NCBI GenBank assembly: GCA_903842235.1
Contig: CAIMLG010000028.1
Span: forward strand, 1-50,386
Direction: 5' to 3'
Source of the DNA: an uncultured Verrucomicrobia subdivision 3 bacterium
GTDB taxonomy: Bacteria > Verrucomicrobiota > Verrucomicrobiia > Limisphaerales > UBA11358
Length of the DNA stretch: 50,386 nucleotides
The notes under the pieces were generated by a model. It did no database searches and had not been told where the DNA came from. It saw nothing but the letters and a program-made list of their open reading frames with translations. Shown piece after piece: positions 20,158-30,509 of the stretch. Position numbers and translations under genes: made by a program. Position 1 is the first letter of the stretch; each line of letters starts with the position of its first letter.

Positions 20158-23100
20158 TTAAGGCAAAAATAGATGCGGATAGGTCATGTTTTCATTGGGA
20201 TACATCAACTCAATCATCATCCCAAAATATTGCGGCCATATAGACACCTGGGCTTGGCCCCCTCCTGCCGCGACTGCCGCTTCTCTAACGGCCTGAACGC
20301 AGTTATGACCTGGTGCCACATAAGTTCCTGGGTTAGAGCGAAGCCCCCGAGTGAATTCAATTGCATTAATTAGTTGATTAAACCCAATATAAAAAGATCT
20401 TTTAACTGTGTATTCTTCATGGGGTTCAGGAACCTGCAACTGCCCCGGACACCAAAGACATCCCGGCAGGGTGAAAGTTGTTGGGTAGTAGCCATATTTT
20501 CTTTGCGCAAGATACCACTGGTTCGTCAAACTCAAATAATTAAGAGCTTCTTGTGGGGCTTCAGTTCTCAGCGCCCACCACGCATGCCCCTCATCGTATT
20601 CACCAATCGGCGAAAAACCACCCGGATTGCCTTCTAATACATAAACATCAAAATAGGATAAATATTTCTGCTGGCTGTTGGTGAAGGTATAATAGTCCTT
20701 GTCCAAGACGCGCGGCGTCACGTCAATATCGCGATTGTCCGCATAAATTCGCCACTGGTTGCCATCACTGCCCAATGGCTTGCCATCGATCCGGATGTTT
20801 TGTGGCAGCACCGGTTCCGGAATTTCGTAGATGGCCGTGACTGGATTCCCGACCAATTCGTAATGCTTGCTCGTCGCTGAAGCCCCGAGCCGGAATAAAT
20901 TTTGTCGTCCGGATTTGCCTTTGCCCCCGGTCCGCAGATGAATCTTGGTCTGCGCCGTATAACCGTAGTCTTTCCGATAATTTATGCCCGCCCTCACCTG
21001 GCTATCGACATACTTCAGCGTGCCCGCCTCCCACGGCGGCACCGGCGGTGCCACCGGCTTGCCATCCTGATTGTCGCCATCCCAATAGCCGCTGGCCACC
21101 CCATTACCCGTGGCTGGCCAGACAACATGATAGGGGCTGTGCTGGCTATAGGGGGTGTCCTGATATGCCCCCACTCTGTCATCGTAATAATCCCGAAAGC
21201 CGCCGCGCCCAAACTGCCAATTTAGTTCGTCATGCACGGTTTCTGTAAAATGCCCCCAATCTTGGACGGAGCCATTATCGTAATAATTGGTGTAGGCCGA
21301 ACACACTGTTTGCTCCAGACAGTTGGTATAACTCACCACATACAGGTAAGCCGGCTTGTCGGGGTCCGCGCCAACATTGAGCGCGTTGGGCGTCAGCGGA
21401 TTCGTGCCCCCACCACTCAAATCGGCCGCCGGGGCCTCGTTGGCCGGATAAGCCGTGACTTGGAAACTCGCCACCCCGCCCGCCGACACCGGCACATTGG
21501 TTGCGCTCCACGTCCCATCGCCATAGTTCGTCCCCATTACCCCATTCACCCATATGACATCGTCGCCCACGGCCAGCGTGCCGCTCAAGTCCACCGTCGG
21601 CTGCCACAATTGGGACGCGTCGGACACTGCATTGATCGTTAGCGGTTGGTCGCTTTGCACCAGATTTAAATTCGTGACCGTGGTCAAACCCACCACGTTG
21701 CTCACGGTTATGGACAGAACATTCGTGCCGCTGTTCAACGGCAGGTTCTCCAGCCAGAACCGCCCGCTACGTTCCACCAACCCGCTCACGGTGTTAGTCG
21801 TGCCATTCGTGACGGTGATCGTCGCAGTGACCATCACGGTCGGATCATCCACCTGCCCGCACAGCGTAAAACTATTGCCGGCCAGGCGCATTCCGTCCTG
21901 CGGCTGGATCAACTGCACCACGGGATTGGTCTTTTCGGAATAATTCACGGTGTAACTAAAATTGGCGGTGGTCACGTTGCCCGCCAGATCCGTAGCTTGC
22001 AGGGTAAGCAGATTCACGCCATTGGTCAGCGGCACATCCAGACATTCAAAATCGTTGGTCGTAAATTCCCGGGTGTTGACATCGTAATGCTGGTCCGAAA
22101 TCCCCGCCTCCACTTCCGTCACCACGCCCAAATCATTGGTGAAAACACAGCGGAGGCTGGCTAAGGCTTCCGGACTAAATCCGGTTATCTGAATTACCGG
22201 CACATCCACGGTGTCATTCGTCGGACCAGTGATCACTAGTTGCGGCGGCGTGGTGTCCAGTTTCAACCGTTTCCATTGCCAAGCGGCGGCACTGGGAGCA
22301 TCCGCATGACCGCGCAAACCAATCCATACCTCATGCCAGCCTTCCGTCGAACCGAGATTCACGGCCACGGTTGAACCATTGTAATCCTGCCAAACCGCGT
22401 TCGCGAAATTCGTGTCGTCCACCAGCACCGCGATATAATACGGATAGCCCGCAACATTCAATGTCACCGGTGCCGGGCTTGAACTGACATATTGGTTCGT
22501 GACCGTCACGCTAGAAAACTGAAACACCGTCGGCACCGCGCTGTTGGTAAAATCTTCGCCCAGCAAAACGCTAGCCGCATCCGTGTCCGTGGCCGACAGG
22601 GCGAACATTCCGAAATAATACCACTCCCACCAATCCGCCAAACCATCGGCGTCCTCATCCACGCCCGTCCAGTCCCGCACTCGTAAAAATAAAATGTCCC
22701 GGTTTTGATTCGCCACCGTAAAGGGTTGGCAGTTCGTATCCGTCGGACACACCAGCCCTTCGATGCTCCAGTTCGGATCAAGCAAATTGGTGCTGCCTAA
22801 GATCTGATACACCTGATTTGTGCCGTTGTGCAGATTCCCAAAGGAAAACCCGTTGGCCACGTGTGTAATCTCCAGCCACAGGCCATTCGGATCCACCATC
22901 ATCATCGGGGAATCATTACTCGGCGTTTCCTCCTCAATGCTGAACAGTGCATTCAATTCCCGGTTCAGTTCCACCTCCTGCACCTGCGCAATCAAATTCA
23001 CCACCGCGCTGGCTTGGGTTTCCAAGGCCGAATAGACCAGCGTGCTGGCGTTGCGATTGCGAGTCTGGAGCCGGTTTACCGCCACTTGGCCACCGGTGCC

Positions 23101-23412
23101 GTCCACCAGAAAGGTGCGTTCATTGATGCCATACACGGGCAAGCTGGCATCATTGGGCACACACGGCAGCGGCACCGCTGCGCCCGTGGCCAGCACCACC
23201 CAATAAGTGCCGCTACGCGGCAAATCAGCGCGGGCTATCAGCGTCAGCCCCTGCGCTTCGGCGGCAATTTGCACCACGGAATCCGGGGCCGTGGGTTGCA
23301 TGTCGCCAACCGGTTCAATGTCCTGAAACGATTGAACCGCCATTTGCGCATGAAGCCCAATCACCACGGTAAGTATGCCCAGCCCGATAAAGATGTTTCT
23401 GATTGATTTCAT
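20158..23412 (-). CDS. Large secreted protein with Ig-like repeats and cysteine-hydrolase-like C terminus
   Basis: A 1084-residue exported protein. A signal peptide (IFIGLGILTVVIGLHA) comes first. Residues about 30-300 include a calcium-binding-like DWTGVDEDADGLADWWE segment typical of Verrucomicrobia surface proteins. Residues about 300-680 are Thr/Asn-rich beta-sandwich repeats (VDVPVIQITGF, VNLLTLQATDLAGNVTT, NVLSITVSNVVGL). Residues about 680-925 resemble a conserved region found before variable tips (KIHLRTGGKGKSGRQNLFRL, IRIDGKPLGSDGNQW, DIDVTPRV). Residues 929-1084 are the notable part: DEGHAWWAL with His943 and GHNCVQAVREAA with Cys1038. His before Cys is the order of circularly permuted NlpC/P60-like (LRAT/YiiX type) papain-fold enzymes. 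It heads an operon with two membrane-anchored paralogues. A toxin-like or peptidase tip with protective partners is inferred, not shown. Confidence 0.6.
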   Translation of the reverse strand: MKSIRNIFIGLGILTVVIGLHAQMAVQSFQDIEPVGDMQPTAPDSVVQIAAEAQGLTLIARADLPRSGTYWVVLATGAAVPLPCVPNDASLPVYGINERTFLVDGTGGQVAVNRLQTRNRNASTLVYSALETQASAVVNLIAQVQEVELNRELNALFSIEEETPSNDSPMMMVDPNGLWLEITHVANGFSFGNLHNGTNQVYQILGSTNLLDPNWSIEGLVCPTDTNCQPFTVANQNRDILFLRVRDWTGVDEDADGLADWWEWYYFGMFALSATDTDAASVLLGEDFTNSAVPTVFQFSSVTVTNQYVSSSPAPVTLNVAGYPYYIAVLVDDTNFANAVWQDYNGSTVAVNLGSTEGWHEVWIGLRGHADAPSAAAWQWKRLKLDTTPPQLVITGPTNDTVDVPVIQITGFSPEALASLRCVFTNDLGVVTEVEAGISDQHYDVNTREFTTNDFECLDVPLTNGVNLLTLQATDLAGNVTTANFSYTVNYSEKTNPVVQLIQPQDGMRLAGNSFTLCGQVDDPTVMVTATITVTNGTTNTVSGLVERSGRFWLENLPLNSGTNVLSITVSNVVGLTTVTNLNLVQSDQPLTINAVSDASQLWQPTVDLSGTLAVGDDVIWVNGVMGTNYGDGTWSATNVPVSAGGVASFQVTAYPANEAPAADLSGGGTNPLTPNALNVGADPDKPAYLYVVSYTNCLEQTVCSAYTNYYDNGSVQDWGHFTETVHDELNWQFGRGGFRDYYDDRVGAYQDTPYSQHSPYHVVWPATGNGVASGYWDGDNQDGKPVAPPVPPWEAGTLKYVDSQVRAGINYRKDYGYTAQTKIHLRTGGKGKSGRQNLFRLGASATSKHYELVGNPVTAIYEIPEPVLPQNIRIDGKPLGSDGNQWRIYADNRDIDVTPRVLDKDYYTFTNSQQKYLSYFDVYVLEGNPGGFSPIGEYDEGHAWWALRTEAPQEALNYLSLTNQWYLAQRKYGYYPTTFTLPGCLWCPGQLQVPEPHEEYTVKRSFYIGFNQLINAIEFTRGLRSNPGTYVAPGHNCVQAVREAAVAAGGGQAQVSIWPQYFGMMIELMYPNENMTYPHLFLP

Positions 23413-23453
23413 TTTCCCTGTCTTCGCGTCCCATCTGCTCCCTCAACCAAGAG

Positions 23454-23579
23454 GGCGTGATTACTCACGCTCCACCTCAGGCACTGGTATGCCTTGCAAG
23501 GAACGCTTTCAGCACGCCCAGTTGTGGGCGTGCTTCTAGCAGTGTCCTTGCAGTGAAATTACCAGTTTCGAGAGGTGGA
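23454..23579. repeat. Nested imperfect palindrome upstream of the secreted-protein gene
   Basis: Bases 23471-23579 form a long imperfect inverted repeat. Outer arms are tccacctc / gaggtgga, then ctggta / taccag, then ttgcaagga / tccttgca-like arms, then a perfect 10-bp stem agcacgccca-gttg-tgggcgtgct at 23511-23534. A separate perfect hairpin gcgtga-ttac-tcacgc occupies 23455-23470. It may be a MITE or REP-type element, or an RNA structure at the end of the truncated gene. Confidence 0.7.
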
Positions 23580-23684
23580 CAGCAGCCGAAGCCGCAAATT
23601 ATGTATTTAGTCGTTTGTCTGTTTCGTTTTTCTTCTGGCGGCATGGCTTCTAAACCCGCCGCTGAAATTTGACAAGGTTTATTT

Positions 23685-24160
23685 TTATTTCACCGGCGTG
23701 GTCGGCGGCGGCGTGGGGCTGTCGCCATTGCCATGCCCGCCGGGGCGGTCAATGATGATCCGTGCGTTGGTGTAAGCGCGGTAGAAATCCGGGGCGCTGT
23801 CTTCGAATTGCAACATCAGCCGGTCCAGGCCGTTGTTTAGAATGCCCTCGATCCGATCCAGCGCGGCGTCCAGCGCCTGCCCCACGCCCTTGGTGGAGCT
23901 GATGTCCACGCGCGGTTGCGGCAGCAATGCCTCATAGTCGGTCAGCAATTCCTGCAACGCATCCAGCCGGGCTTGCGTCACGCCCGAATCCCCCAGCACC
24001 GCCAGATTCGCGGTGGCGGCGGCGTGAATGTCTTTGCACTTGCTGAGCGAGTCCTGCCCGCGTCCGCCCAGGAGCAACGTCAGGTGCGTGTCCACGCGGA
24101 CGAGCAGTTCGTGGTTGCCCGCCTCGTGGGCATAGGAGGCCACGGCACCGGCGACGACGA
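23685..24160 (-). pseudogene. Beheaded hypothetical gene at the island's right edge
   Basis: The reading frame ends at 23685 and encodes about 158 residues of a helical protein (VVAGAVASYAHEAGNHELLV, TLLLGGRGQDSLSKCKDIHA, then DSGVTQARLDALQELLTDYE, IEGILNNGLDRLMLQFEDSA and DFYRAYTNARIIID). This looks like the C-terminal part of a family of uncharacterised bacterial proteins with a CxxIhxxAxxN and LxxYGVTxxxLxxL pattern. Upstream, at 24161, the sequence turns into the antisense of the STAS 3' fragment, so the natural start and N-terminal part are missing. The frame stays open by chance in the STAS antisense. It is the gene cut by the recombination that formed the right junction. Confidence 0.65.
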
Positions 24161-24413
24161 GCGCGTCAGCGAACTGCTGGAAAATCTGGGCGCCGCCCAT
24201 CTCTTCAAAAGCATGACCGGGCCGCTGATCCTGCCGGACGACGTGCAAACGGCCACGCCGGAATCCATCCATCCGACGCACGAGCAGATCGCCCGGACCA
24301 GCCTGGAAGCGCATCAAACCCTGATGGCGATGAGCGCGGAGAACACCGCCCGCTTCAAGGATGTGACCCAGTTTCTGGCGGAAGACTTGAAGAACCTCGA
24401 AAAAGCTTCCTAA
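24161..24413 (+). pseudogene. Diverged 3' fragment of the STAS gene (right copy of repeat)
   Basis: The 253 bp read in frame as the last 83 codons of the STAS gene (VSELLENLGAAHLFKSM to LKNLEKAS, stop TAA). Seventeen of 18 differences from 18846-19098 are synonymous. It has no start codon of its own in a STAS context and lacks the phosphorylation-site strand. The pattern says this copy diverged while still part of a functional gene, so it is probably the stranded native 3' end (or that of a relative). Confidence 0.85.
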
Positions 24414-24461
24414 AACAAAGCGACGGCGGGGGGAACCGCCGCCGAATACAACTCACTTCAT

Positions 24462-26507
<2,046 letters not shown>

Positions 26508-26625
26508 TATTAGTGCGTCAAATTATCATGCGGGAACGGATTTCGCAACGCACGAATTCCCCACCCCGAGCCGCTGCCAACAGTTCCCGGCCCGGCCACT
26601 TTATCGTTTCCCGTCGTTTTGGGGA

Positions 26626-27273
26626 TCAGATCACCCGCACGAGGTCTTTGGCCTCGTAGCGCACCTTGGCGAGCGCCGCGTATTTATCGTTCGCCGACCG
26701 GTAACCCAGCGCGCAGGCCACGACGGTTTGGTAACCGCTCCCCGCCAGCCCGAGAATCCGATCATATTCCGCCGGCACGAGCCCCTCCATCGGGCACGCA
26801 TCCACACCGAGGAACGCGGCGGCGGTCATCAGATTGCCCAAGGCGATGTAGCACTGTCGCGCCGCCCATTCGTGGGCCACCTTGCTGCGCGCGCCATTCA
26901 CCACGTCGCCCAGCATCAAGTCGCGGTAAAAATTCAGCGATTCCGCCGGCACGCCGCGCACCGAGGTGATGCGCGCAATCAGCTTCGTCACGTCCGCTGC
27001 CTGCATCTCCGTCCGCGCCGTGAACACCACATAATGCGAGCAATCCACCACCTGCTTCTGCCCCCACGACTGCGGCAGCAGCGCGGCCCGCTTGGGGGCG
27101 TCCTGCACGATCAGAAATTGATACGGCTGCAAGCCGAAGCTCGTGGGCGTGAGCACCAGCGTTTTCTCCAGCGTGCTCCACACCTCGGGGGCGATGGTTT
27201 TGGTGGCGTCAAAAATTTTCGTGGCATAGCGCCACTGCAAGGCGTCCAGAAGCTGCTTGGGGAGGTTCATCAT
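26626..27273 (-). CDS. NAD(P)H nitroreductase, NfsB-like
   Basis: A 215-residue flavoprotein of the nitroreductase family, which reduces nitroaromatics and quinones with NAD(P)H and FMN. Motifs: LQWRYATKIFDATKTIAPEV near the N terminus (FMN phosphate-binding Arg/Lys), LTPTSFGLQPYQFLIVQD (substrate/FMN loop), ALGNLMTAAAFLGVDACPMEG (dimer helix) and the C-terminal VVACALGYRSANDKYAALAK with the terminal FMN-contacting segment. Starting at the ATG pair 27268-27273 gives a normal length; the open frame continues upstream only antisense to the divergent GNAT gene. The physiological substrate is unknown. Confidence 0.9.
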   Translation of the reverse strand: MMNLPKQLLDALQWRYATKIFDATKTIAPEVWSTLEKTLVLTPTSFGLQPYQFLIVQDAPKRAALLPQSWGQKQVVDCSHYVVFTARTEMQAADVTKLIARITSVRGVPAESLNFYRDLMLGDVVNGARSKVAHEWAARQCYIALGNLMTAAAFLGVDACPMEGLVPAEYDRILGLAGSGYQTVVACALGYRSANDKYAALAKVRYEAKDLVRVI

Positions 27274-27352
27274 TGGGCTGCCACCATGGCACAGGCACCG
27301 CCAAATGCAATTATTTCTTCTCCCCCCGCCCGGTTCCCGCCAAACTACCGCC

Positions 27353-27976
27353 GTGAACCCGCTCCGCATCCGCCGCGCCACCGTGGACGACCTGCCCGCG
27401 CTCCGGTCATTATGGACCACCGCCGGACTGCCGGCGGACGAGCTCGAAGCCCGCCTCACCGAATTTCAAGTGGTCGAAGCGCACGGCCAGTTCGCCGGGG
27501 CGCTGGGCGTGCAGATCGTGCGCCAGCATGCCCGGCTGCACTCCGAGGATTACCCCGATTATGCCGTGGCCGACGCCGCGCGCGAACTCTTCTGGGAACG
27601 CATCCAGAAGCTCGCCGCCAATCACGGCGTCTTCCGCCTCTGGACGCAGGAAACGTCGCCCTTCTGGCCGCACTGGGGCTTTCAGCCGCCGAATACCGAA
27701 ATTTTGGAACGGCTGCCGGACGAATGGAAAACCCTCGAAGGCCGCTGGCTCACGCTGGAATTAAAAAACGAAGCCGCCATCACCTCCGCCCTGGAAAATC
27801 AATTCGCCGGCTTCATGCAGGCCGAGAAAGATCAGACCGCCCACGTCGCCGCGCAGGCCAGGAAACTGCGGACGCTCATCACCGTGGCCGGCTTTGGCGT
27901 CGCCCTCATCTGCTTCGCCATCCTGGTGTGGGTGCTGATGCACCGGGGCGTCCCCCACCTTATGCCGCCGCCTTAA
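27353..27976 (+). CDS. GNAT-fold acetyltransferase-like protein with C-terminal membrane helix
   Basis: A 207-residue protein starting at GTG 27353 (LRIRRATVDDLPALRSLWTT is the typical GNAT opening). Residues 1-125 fit an N-acyltransferase fold (beta1-alpha1; VVEAHGQFAGALGVQIV; FWERIQKLAANHGVFRLWTQ; WPHWGFQPPN). However, the Q/RxxGxG/A acetyl-CoA loop is not recognisable, so it may have lost or changed its ligand. Residues about 150-180 are a helical linker and 181-203 a transmembrane helix (LITVAGFGVALICFAILVWV), so the domain would be tethered to the inside of the membrane. It is divergent from the nitroreductase. The 3' end overlaps lipA, convergently, by 17 bases. An upstream ATG at 27305 is possible but adds an unconserved Pro-rich lead. 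Confidence 0.6.
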   Translation: MNPLRIRRATVDDLPALRSLWTTAGLPADELEARLTEFQVVEAHGQFAGALGVQIVRQHARLHSEDYPDYAVADAARELFWERIQKLAANHGVFRLWTQETSPFWPHWGFQPPNTEILERLPDEWKTLEGRWLTLELKNEAAITSALENQFAGFMQAEKDQTAHVAAQARKLRTLITVAGFGVALICFAILVWVLMHRGVPHLMPPP

Positions 27977-28853
27977 ACTCGTCCGCGTGATACGAGCTGC
28001 GCACCATCGGCCCGCTCGCCACGTGGATAAAGCCCAGCGCCTCCGCCTGCTGCTGATAGGCCGCAAATTTCGCCGGGGAAATAAACTCCGTCACCGCCAG
28101 CAGCTTGACCGACGGCTGCAAATACTGGCCGAGCGTGAGAATATCGCAACCCGCCGCGCGCAAGTCCCGCATCGCCGCCAGCACCTCGTCCGCCGCCTCG
28201 CCCAAGCCCAGCATCAGGCCGGACTTGGTGTAAAACTTTTGAATTTTGAATTTTGAATTTTGAATCTCCTTCGCCTGGCGCAGCACGCTCAGCGACCGGT
28301 CATACGTGGCGCGATGGCGGATTTCCGGCGTCAGCCGGCGGACCGTTTCCAGGTTGTGATTGAAAATGTTCGGGTTCGCCGCCAGCACCGTGTCGATGGC
28401 CGCCGCGCGCTCCTGAAAATCCGGCACCAACACCTCGATCACCGTGCGCGGATTCAGCGCCCGCACCGCCTCGATCGTCTGGCGGAAATGCTCCGCCCCG
28501 CCATCCGGCACATCATCCCGCGCCACGGCGGTGATGACCACATGGCGCAGCTTCATCCGCCGCGTGGCCTCCGCCACCCGCAGCGGCTCATCCGCCTCCA
28601 GCGGCAGCGGCTTGGCCGTGGCCACCGCGCAAAAAGCGCAAGCCCGCGTGCAGCGGTCCCCGGCGATCATGAACGTGGCCGTGCCCTTTTCCCAGCATTC
28701 CCAATGGTTCGGGCACTTGGCGCTCTCGCACACCGTGTGCAGCTTGAGTTCGCCCAGGAGATTGCGGGTTTGCGCGAAACTATCCGTCGTGGGCAGCTTG
28801 ATGCGCAGCCATTCCGGCAGGCGCGGGCGGGGATTGGATACAGTCGTCGTCAT
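27960..28853 (-). CDS. lipA: Lipoyl synthase
   Basis: A 297-residue radical-SAM enzyme that inserts two sulfurs into octanoyl groups to form lipoate on GcvH and 2-oxoacid dehydrogenases. The auxiliary cluster Cys are in VCESAKCPNHWEC (42, 47, 53). The radical-SAM cluster is RCTRACAFC (68, 72, 75). Later motifs are RHVVITAVARDDVPDGGA, NHNLETVRRL, TKSGLMLGLGE and the C-terminal GPMVRSSYHADE, which carries the essential Arg-Ser-Ser-Tyr. Residues 198-207 (QNSKFKIQKF) are extra relative to the usual spacing between the AKE helix and TKSGLMLGLGE. They are encoded by an AT-rich microsatellite whose codons break the GC-rich context. A substrate of LipA, GcvH, is encoded 3 kb away. Confidence 0.94.
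   Translation of the reverse strand: MTTTVSNPRPRLPEWLRIKLPTTDSFAQTRNLLGELKLHTVCESAKCPNHWECWEKGTATFMIAGDRCTRACAFCAVATAKPLPLEADEPLRVAEATRRMKLRHVVITAVARDDVPDGGAEHFRQTIEAVRALNPRTVIEVLVPDFQERAAAIDTVLAANPNIFNHNLETVRRLTPEIRHRATYDRSLSVLRQAKEIQNSKFKIQKFYTKSGLMLGLGEAADEVLAAMRDLRAAGCDILTLGQYLQPSVKLLAVTEFISPAKFAAYQQQAEALGFIHVASGPMVRSSYHADEFKAAA
28237..28265. repeat. In-frame TTTTGAA microsatellite inside lipA
   Basis: Four head-to-tail units of a ttttgaa-type 8-bp repeat (ttttgaat, the last truncated), reading aattcaaa on the coding strand. They encode QNSKFKIQKF inside LipA, while the rest of the gene is GC-rich. Similar AT repeats lie between genes at 1207-1238 and 42867-42894. Confidence 0.85.
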
Positions 28854-29422
28854 TTACTGGCCCGCAGCTTACACCAAATCCCGGCGAAGGAAACTGCCGA
28901 AATGCCCAAAAACTCAGGCGCGGTGACAAATCAACGGATTCCGCGCTGTGATACGGGCCTCGTATTTGGTGGGGAAGCTTCCCAGCCCCGTCAGGGGCGA
29001 AATCGCTGTAGCTCCCCGACCCAAATGTATTTCAGCCCCGTAGGAGCGGCAGCGATCGCCCCCGGGGGGCTAAAAACTGATTAGGATTCACGGATCTACA
29101 AACATGCCGCGTCCACGGCGCTGGACGGGGCGCATAGCCAGCAGATGTTTGGCAATAGCGACCGCCAGACTTAGGATTAGTTCTTTCGGGGTCTCATGCG
29201 GATTCTTGCGGATTAGATGAAAACGCACTAGGTGTTGCAAACATTGAGCAAAATAGCACTTTAGGCCGCCTTAATTGAAGCGCCTGACGATTTTGATTAC
29301 TGGCACAAATAGTGGCACAGTCACAAATCATGATTTATACGGCTGCCGATTCAGCCTGAGATTGAGCTAAAACCGCGCTGGGGGGTTGGAATGGTAAAGT
29401 TTTTCTTCCATACTAGGAAAAC
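28854..29422. other. Gene-free stretch with palindromic CCCCGTCAGGGG-type repeats
   Basis: No convincing gene. Two related palindromic units lie here: gccccgtcaggggc at 28984-28997 and cagccccgtaggagcggc at 29033-29050, followed by gcccccggggggc at 29057-29069. A short TGGCACA direct repeat occurs near 29302-29318. The ankyrin gene at 29423 has an aggaaaac ribosome-binding-like sequence just before its ATG. Confidence 0.55.
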
Positions 29423-30415
29423 ATGAAAGCGCTCCTCATCTTGAACCGCCTCAATCAAAGTCCATTTGTCCACCGCTCCTCCATTCTGCTTTTGGCACTC
29501 ACGCTGTTTAGCTTTTCCGCCTGCGGCAAGAAACAGGGGACAATCTCTGAAGCAATACGTGCGGTCAGAAGTGGTGACGTTGATTTGGTCAAATCGCTAC
29601 TCAAAAGCAATGCTGAATTGGTTTCTAGTAGAGATAGCGAAGGCAATACCCTCTTGCATTTTGCTGCTGCTGAAGGCCGCAAAAACATTGCAGAACTCTT
29701 GCTTGCCAACAAAGCGCTAGTGGATGCCCAAGGCACAAACGGAATGACGCCGCTACATTGGGCGGCAAATAACGGGCGCAAAGATGTGGCGGAATTTCTT
29801 CTCGCCAACAAGGCTGCGATTGATGCCAAAGAGGTCAACGGTATGACACCTTTGCAATTCGCGGCAGTCAAAGGGTTCATAGGCGTTGTGGGTTTGCTCG
29901 TGGCGAGCAATGCCGACGTAAACGCTAAATCAAAAGAGGGGATGACCCCATTGCATATCGCAGCAACCTATGGGCACAAGGACGTGGCGGAATTTCTGTT
30001 GCTTCACCATGCTGATGTCAATGCTCGGTTGAATATTGGCGGGACTCCTTTGCACGAGGCGGTGCTTTATGACCACAAGGACGTGGCGGAATTACTGATT
30101 TCCAACAAAGCAGAAATTGACGCCCGTGAAAAAACTGGTGCAACCGCATTGCACTTTGCCGCCGTGAAAGGACACGTAGATATTGCAAAATTACTTATAT
30201 CCAACAATGCGGCGGTTAATGCCACAAACAACTTTGGTTGGACGCCTTTACATGCGGCAGCAAAAACGGGGCAGAAGAATTTCGTGGATTTTCTGTTGGC
30301 GAACAAGGCTGATGTCAACGCCATAAACAGCCAAGGTCAGACACCTTTGCGCTTGGCCGTGTTGCATGAAAACAAAGACGTGGCGGAATTGCTGCGCCAG
30401 CACGGCGGTCACTAA
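29423..30415 (+). CDS. Ankyrin-repeat lipoprotein
   Basis: A 330-residue predicted lipoprotein. Residues 1-34 form a signal peptide with lipobox (LLLALTLFSFSAC, acylated Cys34). From about residue 40 to the end there are nine or so ankyrin repeats with the canonical GxTPLHxAAxxGxxxVxxLLL pattern (GNTLLHFAAAEGRKNIAELL, GMTPLHWAANNGRKDVAEFL, GGTPLHEAVLYDHKDVAELL and others). Such domains bind proteins; here it would be displayed on the periplasmic or outer face. Codon use is more AT-rich than the housekeeping genes and it opens an accessory stretch that ends before gcvH. Repeats of near-identical units suggest internal duplication. The partner is unknown. Confidence 0.88.
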   Translation: MKALLILNRLNQSPFVHRSSILLLALTLFSFSACGKKQGTISEAIRAVRSGDVDLVKSLLKSNAELVSSRDSEGNTLLHFAAAEGRKNIAELLLANKALVDAQGTNGMTPLHWAANNGRKDVAEFLLANKAAIDAKEVNGMTPLQFAAVKGFIGVVGLLVASNADVNAKSKEGMTPLHIAATYGHKDVAEFLLLHHADVNARLNIGGTPLHEAVLYDHKDVAELLISNKAEIDAREKTGATALHFAAVKGHVDIAKLLISNNAAVNATNNFGWTPLHAAAKTGQKNFVDFLLANKADVNAINSQGQTPLRLAVLHENKDVAELLRQHGGH

Positions 30416-30509
30416 TTTAGTGAAACTTGGTTTTTGTCAAGTGGAGCGCGTGAAAATATTGTCACTTTGTTTGCTTGGCCGTTTTCCAAGGTCTTGGCAA
30501 GGTGAAAGC

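Noticed and set aside
23916-24413. A fused plus-strand frame joining antisense sequence to the STAS fragment
   Set aside because: The first half is antisense to the truncated minus-strand gene, which has protein-like composition; the fusion is a by-product of the junction.
29290-29345. Remnant of a tyrosine integrase or a tRNA attachment site near the accessory stretch
   Set aside because: The short TGGCACA repeat and open frame there are too small to support either; no tRNA fold was found.
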